DNA of 64,000 nt from CAZGXI01 sp964529715 (lineage in GTDB: Bacteria; Chloroflexota; Anaerolineae; Aggregatilineales; Ch27), in NCBI GenBank assembly GCA_964529715.1, contig CAZGXI010000012.1:1-64000 (forward strand), in the 5' to 3' direction. Positions 17,901 through 25,026 of this stretch are shown here, one piece after another. A program made the translations under genes and the position numbers. Positions within the stretch are counted from its first letter, which is position 1, and each line of letters begins with the position of its first letter. The notes below the pieces were generated by a model that ran no database searches, was not told the DNA's origin, and worked only from the letters and a program-made list of their open reading frames with translations.

Positions 17901-18452
17901 GCGCCGGGCGTGTCATCGGCGGAGTTTGCGGACCGCTTGGATGTGGAAGGCGACTCGGCGGCGGTCGTGCGGGCGCAGACATTGGACGGCGCTCTGCGTA
18001 CCCTGCAAACCAACCCACTGTCGCTGGGCCTGATGGGGCTGATGTTCCTGGCTTTCGCCATCGCCCTGGCGTTAAGTATCGTCGGCTTGATGACCTACGC
18101 CGCTCTGACTGCGCAGAGTCGCCGCGCCGAGTTCGGCGTGCTGCGGGCGCTGGGACTCTCGTCTGGGCAATTGGTAGCGAGCCTGGCGGTCGAGCAAGTG
18201 CTGGTCATGGCCGTCGGCGCGGTGTTGGGGGCGCTGTTGGGCGGGGTGCTGAGCAGCCAGGTGGTGCCCACGCTGGCAATCGGCGCGACGGGCGAGGCCA
18301 TCACGCCGCCGTTCGTCGTGCAGGTGGAGTGGGCAGCCCTGGCCCAGTACGGGCTAATTATGCTGGCCGTGCTGGGGCTGGTGCTGCTGGCGAGTTTGCT
18401 GTTGGTCCGGCGTCTGTCCCTCGCGCAGACGCTGCGGCTGGGCGAGGAGTGA
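14994..18452 (+). CDS. large FtsX/MacB-type ABC transporter permease
   Basis: About 1152 residues from the ATG at 14994; an upstream in-frame start at 14862 would add 44 residues with no signal character. The architecture is an N-terminal TM helix, an extracellular domain, an FtsX-type TM bundle with cytoplasmic RRGERREIAMLQSRGA, another TM set, a large second extracellular domain (about 600-950), and a final FtsX bundle containing RRAEFGVLRALGL. The C-terminus RRLSLAQTLRLGEE repeats in the next gene. Such proteins are mechanotransmission or lipoprotein/peptide export permeases that work with LolD/MacB-type ATPases; two lie downstream. The substrate is unknown. Confidence 0.85.
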   Translation: MLRSVILRLPVGWAARLALLRLASRWQSLLTIVVGVLLAAVIGANAPLYTTAVAQVGMVQRLEQQPPADVHIFSRISLAGRDVDDLDATWTAAADAVRDQIGRVFEVDFPGWVSQMVAWGETAPMLLVRDGEDVAATRLRVAYYDGWTEAVRLVEGTWPAEPSDPQIDLEAALGLNAASALNLGVGDEVVLDQRGWASSVPLRVRITGIVRAEDERAPYWMAPSPLRVDTSSQWQVETNLLTTRAGFLRTAVDYIPETRSLLGWRVLFDHTRLPFSRIPEAIARLGGFRANMAALFDPPDGRELNFVYSANLIPILQGYAAEVSLLWAPFGLLLLQIGALVLFFLVVTATLVRRGERREIAMLQSRGAFDRQIVLVRSFEALVIGLFGALAGPFVARQVLVWLAPVFTGIQQMPLLLDSAAFAFAAAAAALAFVALVGTLRPVLRLPLILAGGSASRSEKQPWWQRYYLDVGLLVLAIGALWRLVSVSSPLATTQLGSLQADPLLLLAPALLFVALGSVLLRLFPEGMSQLARLLAARRGLQGALATWQVSREPVHYGRIAFLLTLAIGIGWFATSFRATVDRSQGDQARYRIGTDVRLDERDVTLNADRARPLDVYLAMPEVEAASAAVRFFNADVSTNRQEPAAGEILAIDADTFGDAIYWRSDLGPVLAPRSPGQPLDLPTPGRVLPFTPARIGLWARIDLPGFTFSTAGLYRPDLDRLLRRVDLSLRLRDSAGTFIHVPLQAVEVEWTRQGVDRPGLEMRSFDTTGWVYLEGDLTSAEYVPQGDLRLEAIYWAHQGRDPYGEDDIRLSLAELSLIDADGAATPLDWLTGDGWALVYDSGALIRGTTGVAPAPDRPEFRSRQIIWDQEGERSVAGIVLDYPPAPPIPAIASESLLALNRIAPGDVIDLINVGRVNPQFQILGTTVYYPTLYQDERPFLVVDRDALLYALNRRPSASVYPSEVWLRLAPGVSSAEFADRLDVEGDSAAVVRAQTLDGALRTLQTNPLSLGLMGLMFLAFAIALALSIVGLMTYAALTAQSRRAEFGVLRALGLSSGQLVASLAVEQVLVMAVGAVLGALLGGVLSSQVVPTLAIGATGEAITPPFVVQVEWAALAQYGLIMLAVLGLVLLASLLLVRRLSLAQTLRLGEE

Positions 18453-18456
18453 CGGG

Positions 18457-21400
18457 ATGCCGTTGGGGATGATCCTGCGCCGCTTGTGGCGCGAGCGCGC
18501 GCTGCTGAGCGTGCTGTTGCTGGCGATGTGCCTGGTGACGGGCTTCTTTGCCTTGGGGCCGCTGTATGTGCGCGCCATTGCTGAGGCGGGCGTGCGCTAT
18601 GTGGTCGAGAACACCGCGCCGGAGCAGTTGAACATCACGCTTACCAACCCGCACCCCCTTGCCCCAGAGGTGTGGGACCTGCTCAACCGTGAGCTGGGCG
18701 GCGCGATCACCTCCATCGTGCGTATGGCCCGTTCGGCGGGGGTAGTCTGCGGCTTCGATTACACCCTCGGCGAGCCGACCACGCTTTTCACGGGCCGCAC
18801 CGAAAACTGCTACCAGGTGATCAGCTACAGCAACCTGCAAGACCTGTTTACCCTGCGGGAGGGGCGCTGGCCAGTGCGCCTGCCGCCACCGGAAGAAGTC
18901 TCCGCCGTAGGGTTGTCGTTGGAACAGCAGGCCGAGCGGCAGGTGGGCGTGTTCAGCCGGGGGCAGGTCGAAGCGGTGGTGACGGCTCAGGCGGCAGCAG
19001 AGGCGGGTATCGAGGTTGGCAACCGCGTGGTTGTGGGGGACGATCCGGGCGCGACGGCCATCGTCCGCATCGTCGGGCTGGTTGATCCAACCCTCTCGCT
19101 GGACGACCCCTTCTGGGAGGGGCAGCGCATCGTCCTCACCGGGCAGCTTGTACCCATCAATCTGGTCGAAGAGCGGTTCGATTTCGGTCTGATTATCCCC
19201 GAAGGCGCTTACGAGGACTGGATCGACGCGACCACCAACGGCGACAACAGCTACGTGTGGCGCATGGAGACCGACCCGAACATCGTCCACGCCGACACGC
19301 TGGATGTGTTGGAAGCGGGATTGGCGCGTGTGCAGGGCGCGCTGCGTACCGAATACCCAGATATGCTCATCCTGAGCGGGTTGGGCACACTGGTGCAGAA
19401 TTTCCGCGCCGGCGTGACCGCCACCGAAGGGCCGATTGTGCTGCTTTCCGGCGCGATGTTGGTGCTGATGTTGTACCACCTGGTCACGACGGTGGCGCTG
19501 ATCCTGGACCAGCAGAGCAACGAATGGTCTTCCATGAGCAGCCGGGGGGCCAGCATCTTGCAGTTGATCGGGATGCAGTTCTTTACGGTGGGCGTGTTGG
19601 GGGCAGTGGCCTGTGTGCTGGGGCCGTTCATCGCTCTGGCGATTCTGATAGGGCTGGAGCGGATCGGGCCGCTGGCGTTGGCGTTGGGCGGCGCGTCATT
19701 AGGCGTATCGTCGCCGCCGCCGAACGCCTTTCTGCTGAGCCTGATCGCGGCGCTGGCGTCGGTGGTGGTGCTCACGCTTCCGGCGTGGCCTGCGGCGCGG
19801 CGCAGTCTGCTGCGGCTGAAGCAGTTGATCAGCCGCCCGCCGACCCGCCCGGCCTGGGCGCGTTACTTCCTCGACTTTGCCCTGCTACTGGCCGGCTTTG
19901 CCTTGCTGCTGCGGCTGTACTTTTTGGTCGGCGGCGACCTGGGGGCCAGCCTGGATCAACTGATCCAGGACCCGGCCTCGCTGATCCGCCTGATCGCCGC
20001 CGGGGCGGGCGAGGGCGGCCTGAGCGATCCCTTCAACCTGCTCGGCCCGGCGCTAGTGCTGACCGGTGTGGCGCTGCTGTGGCTGCGTCTGTTTCCGCTG
20101 CTGATGGGCCTGGTGAGCCGCCTGTTCCGGGGGCAAAACGGCCTCACCGTGCCGTTGGCGCTGTGGAGCGTGGAGCGCGACCCCGGCCACTATGCCCAGT
20201 TGGTGCTGCTGCTGATCGGCACGCTGGCGCTGGGGACGGCCTCCCTGGCGCTGGAGGCGACGCGCGATGTGGGCGCGTGGGCGGTGGCTCAGCATGAGGT
20301 GGGCAGCTATGCCCGTCTGGACCTGGACGCGCGCCAGGCCGATCCGTTGCAGGACTGGTCTGCGCTGCCGGGCGTGACGCGCGCCGCATCGATTCTGGCG
20401 GCCAGCACGGTTCACCGGGCCGGAACGCCGCCGACGACTCTGTTCGGCATTGATCCGGCGGCCCTGGCCGGAACGTTCCCCGATCTGGCGCAGGTGATCG
20501 CGCCGCTGGCGGACGTGGGAGCGCCATCGCTGCCGGGCCTGCTGCTGCCAGAAGATACCACCGCACTCACGGTGCAGGTCTATGCCGAACCGGGCGCCGA
20601 CCAGCCGACGCAGACGGGTATCGCGGCGCATTTCGTGGATTCGCTGGGCGTGCCGTTGGAAGTCGAGATGACGACGGCAGACGCCTTCGCCGAGGGGCGC
20701 TTTGCCACCTATACCGCCGACCTGCCCGACGGCCTGGGCCGCGCGCCCTGGCGGCTGGTCGCTTTCCGCCTGACCAGCCGGCGCGGCGACCTGCAAGACT
20801 TCACTCACGCCGTCTACCTGGACGACCTGGCAGCGGTGAGTGCGGGGGGCGGCGAGGCGTTGCTCCAAGACTTCGAGACCGATCTGCCACCGGAGTGGGG
20901 CCACGCAGCCTGGCAGTTTCCCGGCGATCTATCCCTGGAGCGCAGCGGGGATCGAGCGGCAGGCGGCGCGTTTAGCCTGCGGATCGATTACCGGGTGCGC
21001 CGCGCGCAGGGTCACATGATGGAACCCTGGCTGATGATTCAACCCATCGAACAGCCACCGCTTCCGGTGGTGGTGTCGGCGGCGTTTGCGGAGCAGGTGG
21101 GACGGCGCACCAACAGCCGCGCGCCGCTTCAGGTGGGCGACGGGGGCACGGTGGACCTGGAAATGCCGACGGGCAACCTGCACCTGAACTTCCGGGTGGT
21201 AGGCATCGCGCAGGATTTCCCGACGATGGAGACAGGCAGCCGTTTTGTCATTGCGCCGGTTGATGCGCTGCGCCTGGCGCTCAACGCCGGGGCGACCGTG
21301 CAGGCGTTTTACGACCGCAACCAGGTGTGGTTGGAATTGGACACGCGCCTGCCGACGGATGATTTCAAGGCTGCTGCGCTCGCTCTACCGGGAGTTTCGC

Positions 21401-21861
21401 AGGCGATATACGCCTGGGATCGCTACAACGCAATTCAGCGGGAGCCGCTGCCCAACGCGATCACGGGGATGCTCTTTGCCGGCTTCTGGGTATCATTGGG
21501 CCTCAGCGTGCTGGACTTCGGCTTTTATCTGGCGGTCACGGCGCGGCAGCGGGCGTTGTCGTTCGCGGTGCTGCGGGCGATGGGCTGGGAAGCGCGTAAC
21601 CTGTGGGGCCTGCTGACGGTCGAGCAGGCGGCATTGGTGATTCCGGCGCTGTTGGTAGGCGTGGCGCTGGGGGCGCTGCTGGCGTACCTGCTGCTGCCGT
21701 TCCTGTCGCTGGTCGGCGGGGAGGCGTTGCGCTTCCCGCTGGCCGACGTGATCGGGCTGCTAGCGGTTCTGACAGCGGCGTTCCTGATCTTGCTGGTGGC
21801 GACGGCGGTTGCCCTGCGGCGGATGAGCGTGAATCAGGTGCTGCGGTTGGGTGAGGAATAG
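18457..21861 (+). CDS. second large FtsX-type ABC permease
   Basis: 1134 residues, with the ATG 4 bp after the previous stop and GAGGAG 7 nt upstream, so the two are translationally linked. The layout matches the preceding gene: TM helix, extracellular domain, FtsX bundle (about 325-450), second TM set (about 470-610), a long extracellular domain (about 620-1000), and a terminal FtsX bundle. The end RRMSVNQVLRLGEE is homologous to the preceding protein's end. The two permeases are paralogues and probably form a heterodimer. A Jelly-roll-like stretch near 810-860 could bind ligand, but this is inference. Confidence 0.85.
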   Translation: MPLGMILRRLWRERALLSVLLLAMCLVTGFFALGPLYVRAIAEAGVRYVVENTAPEQLNITLTNPHPLAPEVWDLLNRELGGAITSIVRMARSAGVVCGFDYTLGEPTTLFTGRTENCYQVISYSNLQDLFTLREGRWPVRLPPPEEVSAVGLSLEQQAERQVGVFSRGQVEAVVTAQAAAEAGIEVGNRVVVGDDPGATAIVRIVGLVDPTLSLDDPFWEGQRIVLTGQLVPINLVEERFDFGLIIPEGAYEDWIDATTNGDNSYVWRMETDPNIVHADTLDVLEAGLARVQGALRTEYPDMLILSGLGTLVQNFRAGVTATEGPIVLLSGAMLVLMLYHLVTTVALILDQQSNEWSSMSSRGASILQLIGMQFFTVGVLGAVACVLGPFIALAILIGLERIGPLALALGGASLGVSSPPPNAFLLSLIAALASVVVLTLPAWPAARRSLLRLKQLISRPPTRPAWARYFLDFALLLAGFALLLRLYFLVGGDLGASLDQLIQDPASLIRLIAAGAGEGGLSDPFNLLGPALVLTGVALLWLRLFPLLMGLVSRLFRGQNGLTVPLALWSVERDPGHYAQLVLLLIGTLALGTASLALEATRDVGAWAVAQHEVGSYARLDLDARQADPLQDWSALPGVTRAASILAASTVHRAGTPPTTLFGIDPAALAGTFPDLAQVIAPLADVGAPSLPGLLLPEDTTALTVQVYAEPGADQPTQTGIAAHFVDSLGVPLEVEMTTADAFAEGRFATYTADLPDGLGRAPWRLVAFRLTSRRGDLQDFTHAVYLDDLAAVSAGGGEALLQDFETDLPPEWGHAAWQFPGDLSLERSGDRAAGGAFSLRIDYRVRRAQGHMMEPWLMIQPIEQPPLPVVVSAAFAEQVGRRTNSRAPLQVGDGGTVDLEMPTGNLHLNFRVVGIAQDFPTMETGSRFVIAPVDALRLALNAGATVQAFYDRNQVWLELDTRLPTDDFKAAALALPGVSQAIYAWDRYNAIQREPLPNAITGMLFAGFWVSLGLSVLDFGFYLAVTARQRALSFAVLRAMGWEARNLWGLLTVEQAALVIPALLVGVALGALLAYLLLPFLSLVGGEALRFPLADVIGLLAVLTAAFLILLVATAVALRRMSVNQVLRLGEE

Positions 21862-21871
21862 CTGACAGCAT

Positions 21872-21997
21872 TCAGCCGTCAGCAATCAGTTTTGGGTGTT
21901 TCTCAGGCGCAGATTTAGGGCGGTTGCCGCCGCCTGGGACAGGAAGCAAGGATTCGTGGACGAAAGTATTGGCTGAAAGCTGAAGGCTGACGGCTGA
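21872..21997. repeat. inverted repeat in the permease-ATPase gap
   Basis: TCAGCCGTCAGC (21872-21883) is the exact reverse complement of GCTGACGGCTGA (21986-21997), 102 bp apart, with partial GCTGAAAGCTGAAGGCTGA-type repeats at the right end. This occupies the 150-bp gap between the permease and ATPase genes. It could fold in the operon mRNA or be a relic of a small dispersed repeat. Confidence 0.6.
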
Positions 21998-22012
21998 TAG
22001 CCTGGAGTGACA

Positions 22013-22927
22013 ATGAGCGACATCTTTATCGTGTGCGAAAATCTCGTCAAAATCTACAAGGTGGCCGATCTGGAAGTGGTGGCCTTGCAAGGATTGGACA
22101 TCCAGATCGAGCGCGGCGAGATGATGGCCCTGGTCGGGCCGTCAGGATCGGGCAAATCGACGCTGATGAACATCCTCGGCGGCCTAGACACGCCGACGGC
22201 GGGCCGGGTGCGCGTGGGCGAATATAACCTGCTGAATATGAGTCGCCGTGACCAGGTGCTCTATCGCCGCCGCGAGGTGGGGTTTGTCTGGCAGCAGACG
22301 GCGCGTAACCTGCTGCCGTATCTGACGGCGCAAGAGAATGTCGAACTGCCGCTGGCGTTGAATGGCGTCGGCGCGCGCGAGCGGCGTGAACGCGCCCGCC
22401 ACATGCTGGCCGAGGTTGGCCTGGCCAACCGATTGCATCATCACCCAGACCGGCTGAGTGGCGGCGAACAGCAGCGTGTGGCAATCGCGGTGGCAATGGC
22501 GAACCACCCGGCGCTGGTGCTGGCCGACGAGCCGACCGGCGAAGTGGACAGCGAGGCCGCCAATGCCATCTTCGATACGCTGCATCGTCTCAAGGAGCAG
22601 TACGGCGTCACGATCATCATCGTAACGCACGACTACAACGTCGCCAGCCGCGTGGATCGCGTGGTGGGGATGCGCGACGGGCGGACCAGCGTCGAGGTCA
22701 TCCGGCGACGCGGCGTGGATGGCGCGGCGATCAGCGAGGAGGAGTTTGCTATCCTGGACCGCGCCGGGCGCTTGCAGCTTCCGCAGGCCTATATTGAGGC
22801 GCTCCAAATGGAAGATCGCGTCAAGCTGCGCCTGCGCCAGGATCACGTCGGTGTCTATCCAGATCACGCGCAGCCATCTCATGAGGAACCATCCATGCGC
22901 GACGGCGCGCACGAGAAAAAGCATTGA
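22013..22927 (+). CDS. ABC transporter ATPase, LolD/MacB type
   Basis: 304 residues from the ATG at 22013 (GGAG upstream). Complete ABC motifs: Walker A GPSGSGKST, Q-loop VWQQ, signature LSGGEQQRVAIA, Walker B LVLADEPTGEVDS, and H-loop VTHDYNVA. The GEVDSEAA spacing is typical of the MacB/LolD/FtsE group that pairs with FtsX-type permeases. About 70 extra C-terminal residues (AYIEALQMEDRVKLRL) follow the core. It is the first of two ATPases behind the two permeases and probably forms a heterodimer with the next. Confidence 0.9.
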   Translation: MSDIFIVCENLVKIYKVADLEVVALQGLDIQIERGEMMALVGPSGSGKSTLMNILGGLDTPTAGRVRVGEYNLLNMSRRDQVLYRRREVGFVWQQTARNLLPYLTAQENVELPLALNGVGARERRERARHMLAEVGLANRLHHHPDRLSGGEQQRVAIAVAMANHPALVLADEPTGEVDSEAANAIFDTLHRLKEQYGVTIIIVTHDYNVASRVDRVVGMRDGRTSVEVIRRRGVDGAAISEEEFAILDRAGRLQLPQAYIEALQMEDRVKLRLRQDHVGVYPDHAQPSHEEPSMRDGAHEKKH

Positions 22928-22992
22928 CCGCAGAAAACGTGAAAGCGGCGGGTTCTCTTTGCGGTAAGAACACGTGTCATGAGGATCAAGGG

Positions 22993-23718
22993 ATGGCGAG
23001 TCAGGTAGGAAGCGAGCCGATTATCCGGGTGCAGCATGTGCACCGGATTTATCATCTTAGCGGTGAAGACATCCATGCTATCAACGATGTGACGCTGGAC
23101 ATCTCTCCTGGCCGGATGACGGCCATCGTCGGGCGTTCTGGCTCCGGCAAGACGACGTTTCTCAACCTGATTGCCGGGCTGGACGATCCCGATGAGGGCG
23201 AGGTCTGGTTCGACGGTCAGGCGTTGAAGACCATGCGCGATCCGGAGCGCCTGTTGCTGCGCCGAGAACGGATCGGCTTTGTCTTTCAGAATTTTGGGCT
23301 GTTGCCGCTACTCAGCGCGACAGAAAATGTGGGCGTGCCGTTGCGGATGCGTCAGCTGGCGCGCCATGACCGCGAAGAGCGTGTTCGGCAGGCGTTGGAA
23401 TGGGTCGGATTGGCCGAGCGCGCCAAACATCGCCCCTACGAACTCAGTGGCGGTGAGCAGCAGCGTGTCGCCATTGCGCGCGCCCTGGCTGCTCATCCCA
23501 AGATCATCCTGGCCGATGAACCCACCGGCCAGTTGGACAGCCAGACGGGCCGTCGCATCCTCGAACTGATGCGCCGTCTGGTCGTCGAACAGGGGATCAC
23601 GGTTGTGATCGTCAGCCATGACCCGCAGGTGATGGAAGAGGCCGACGTTGTCCACGAACTGCGCGACGGGCGCCTAATCGACACGCGCTACAAGGCCAAC
23701 GGCCAAAGCAGTGTCTGA
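22993..23718 (+). CDS. ABC transporter ATPase, LolD/MacB type
   Basis: 241 residues from the ATG at 22993 (GAGG at 8 nt); a longer frame from 22924 is less likely. Walker A GRSGSGKTT, Q-loop VFQNFGLLP, signature LSGGEQQRVAIA, Walker B IILADEPTGQLDS, H-loop VSHD. Standard length for LolD/MacB. Together with the preceding ATPase and the two giant permeases, it completes a putative four-component exporter. Confidence 0.92.
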   Translation: MASQVGSEPIIRVQHVHRIYHLSGEDIHAINDVTLDISPGRMTAIVGRSGSGKTTFLNLIAGLDDPDEGEVWFDGQALKTMRDPERLLLRRERIGFVFQNFGLLPLLSATENVGVPLRMRQLARHDREERVRQALEWVGLAERAKHRPYELSGGEQQRVAIARALAAHPKIILADEPTGQLDSQTGRRILELMRRLVVEQGITVVIVSHDPQVMEEADVVHELRDGRLIDTRYKANGQSSV

Positions 23719-23753
23719 GTGGCCAGCATCCAAGCGGCGGAGAAAGGCTGGCG

Positions 23754-24953
23754 ATGAACCGCAAGCGTGGGTTACTGAAGTGGATTCTGCTGCCGGTGTT
23801 CTGGTTTGCGCTGATCGCGGCGCTGCTGGAAGTGGCGTTGCGCGTGGCGGTGCCGGTGTTGCCGCCGCGCCTGGCCGCAACTGCCCGGTTGGTGATGACC
23901 GGTCAGCCTTACCTGGAAGGCTGGGAGCCGGTGTGGCAGTACGACAACGATCACTACTACATCGTCCGCCCCGGCCTAGACAACGTGCTTCAATACGCCG
24001 GGCCGAACACCTATTTTCACGTCTCCACCATTTCCTTGTGGGGCGGACGGGTCGGCTTCCGCACGCGCCCGGTCGATTACCGGGTCGATGCGGTGGCCGT
24101 CGGGGATTCCTATACCTTCTGCTTTACCGAAATTGCGGACTGCTGGCTGATTCTCCTAGAACAGCAGACCGGCATGGGCGTCGTCAACCTGGGTCAGCCG
24201 GTGACGGGCACCACGAGCCACCTGCGCATCCTGGCGACGTTCGGCGGGCCGCTGGAGCCGCCGCTGGTGTTGTGGCAGTTCGTGGGCAATGACTTCAACG
24301 ACGACTACGGGCTGGCCGTTCTGCGCGGCGAGATGGCGGAGATTCCCGAAGACCCGGCCACGCTGCCTCAGCCGCCGGAACTGCCGCCGTCTCCGCCAGT
24401 GGTCGCGTGGCTTCAGCATAACTCGGTGCTGTATTCCATCCTGGAAGTGCTGTTCACCGGACGGTGGGGCGGCCTGGGCGAGCAGGAGCGTATCTACATC
24501 GATCCTTACCGTGTAACTTATCGGGATGGCACGCTCGAATTCGGGCGTTACATCGAGCGGATGGTGCTCGATATGAGCCGCGAGCGCAATCAGGTCGGCA
24601 TGGAACTTTCGCGGCAGGCGTTTGCAGAGGCGCAAGACCTGGTAGCAGGGTGGGGCGGTCGGCTGGTGGTGATCCTGATCCCGGTGCGGGAGCACGTTTA
24701 TGCGCACCTGACCACGCCGATTCTGGGCGAGGAGACGGCGCGAGCCTTCGCCAGTTCTTACGAGGCTATGCTTCAAATGTGTGGCGACCTCGGCCTTACC
24801 TGCCTGGATACACTGCCTGCCTTGCAGGAACACGCGCAGCAGGGCGAGCACCTCTACTATACCGACGATCCGCACCTGAACCCGCACGGCAACGCCGTTC
24901 TCGCCGAGATCGTGCAAACGTGGTTGGAAGAAAACCGCCTTTTGCCGGAATAG
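23754..24953 (+). CDS. membrane-anchored SGNH hydrolase-like protein
   Basis: 399 residues. One N-terminal TM segment (about 10-35) anchors an extracellular domain. SGNH hydrolase signatures are present: VGDSY with Ser119, then LGQPVTG, then GND, and a C-terminal D371-D-P-H374 followed by LNPHGN. These supply the nucleophile, the oxyanion Gly/Asn and the Asp-His pair. Family members esterify or de-esterify polysaccharides or lipids (AlgX/DHHW-like). It follows the ABC ATPases by 35 bp and precedes a GT39-like glycosyltransferase, suggesting a role in cell-surface glycan modification. The substrate is unknown. Confidence 0.75.
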   Translation: MNRKRGLLKWILLPVFWFALIAALLEVALRVAVPVLPPRLAATARLVMTGQPYLEGWEPVWQYDNDHYYIVRPGLDNVLQYAGPNTYFHVSTISLWGGRVGFRTRPVDYRVDAVAVGDSYTFCFTEIADCWLILLEQQTGMGVVNLGQPVTGTTSHLRILATFGGPLEPPLVLWQFVGNDFNDDYGLAVLRGEMAEIPEDPATLPQPPELPPSPPVVAWLQHNSVLYSILEVLFTGRWGGLGEQERIYIDPYRVTYRDGTLEFGRYIERMVLDMSRERNQVGMELSRQAFAEAQDLVAGWGGRLVVILIPVREHVYAHLTTPILGEETARAFASSYEAMLQMCGDLGLTCLDTLPALQEHAQQGEHLYYTDDPHLNPHGNAVLAEIVQTWLEENRLLPE

Positions 24954-25026
24954 CCGACCACACCCGGTTCAACAGGCTTTTGGGTCTTTTTGCTTGCCGT
25001 CTGGACGCCTGTCGCTTCGACACGCT

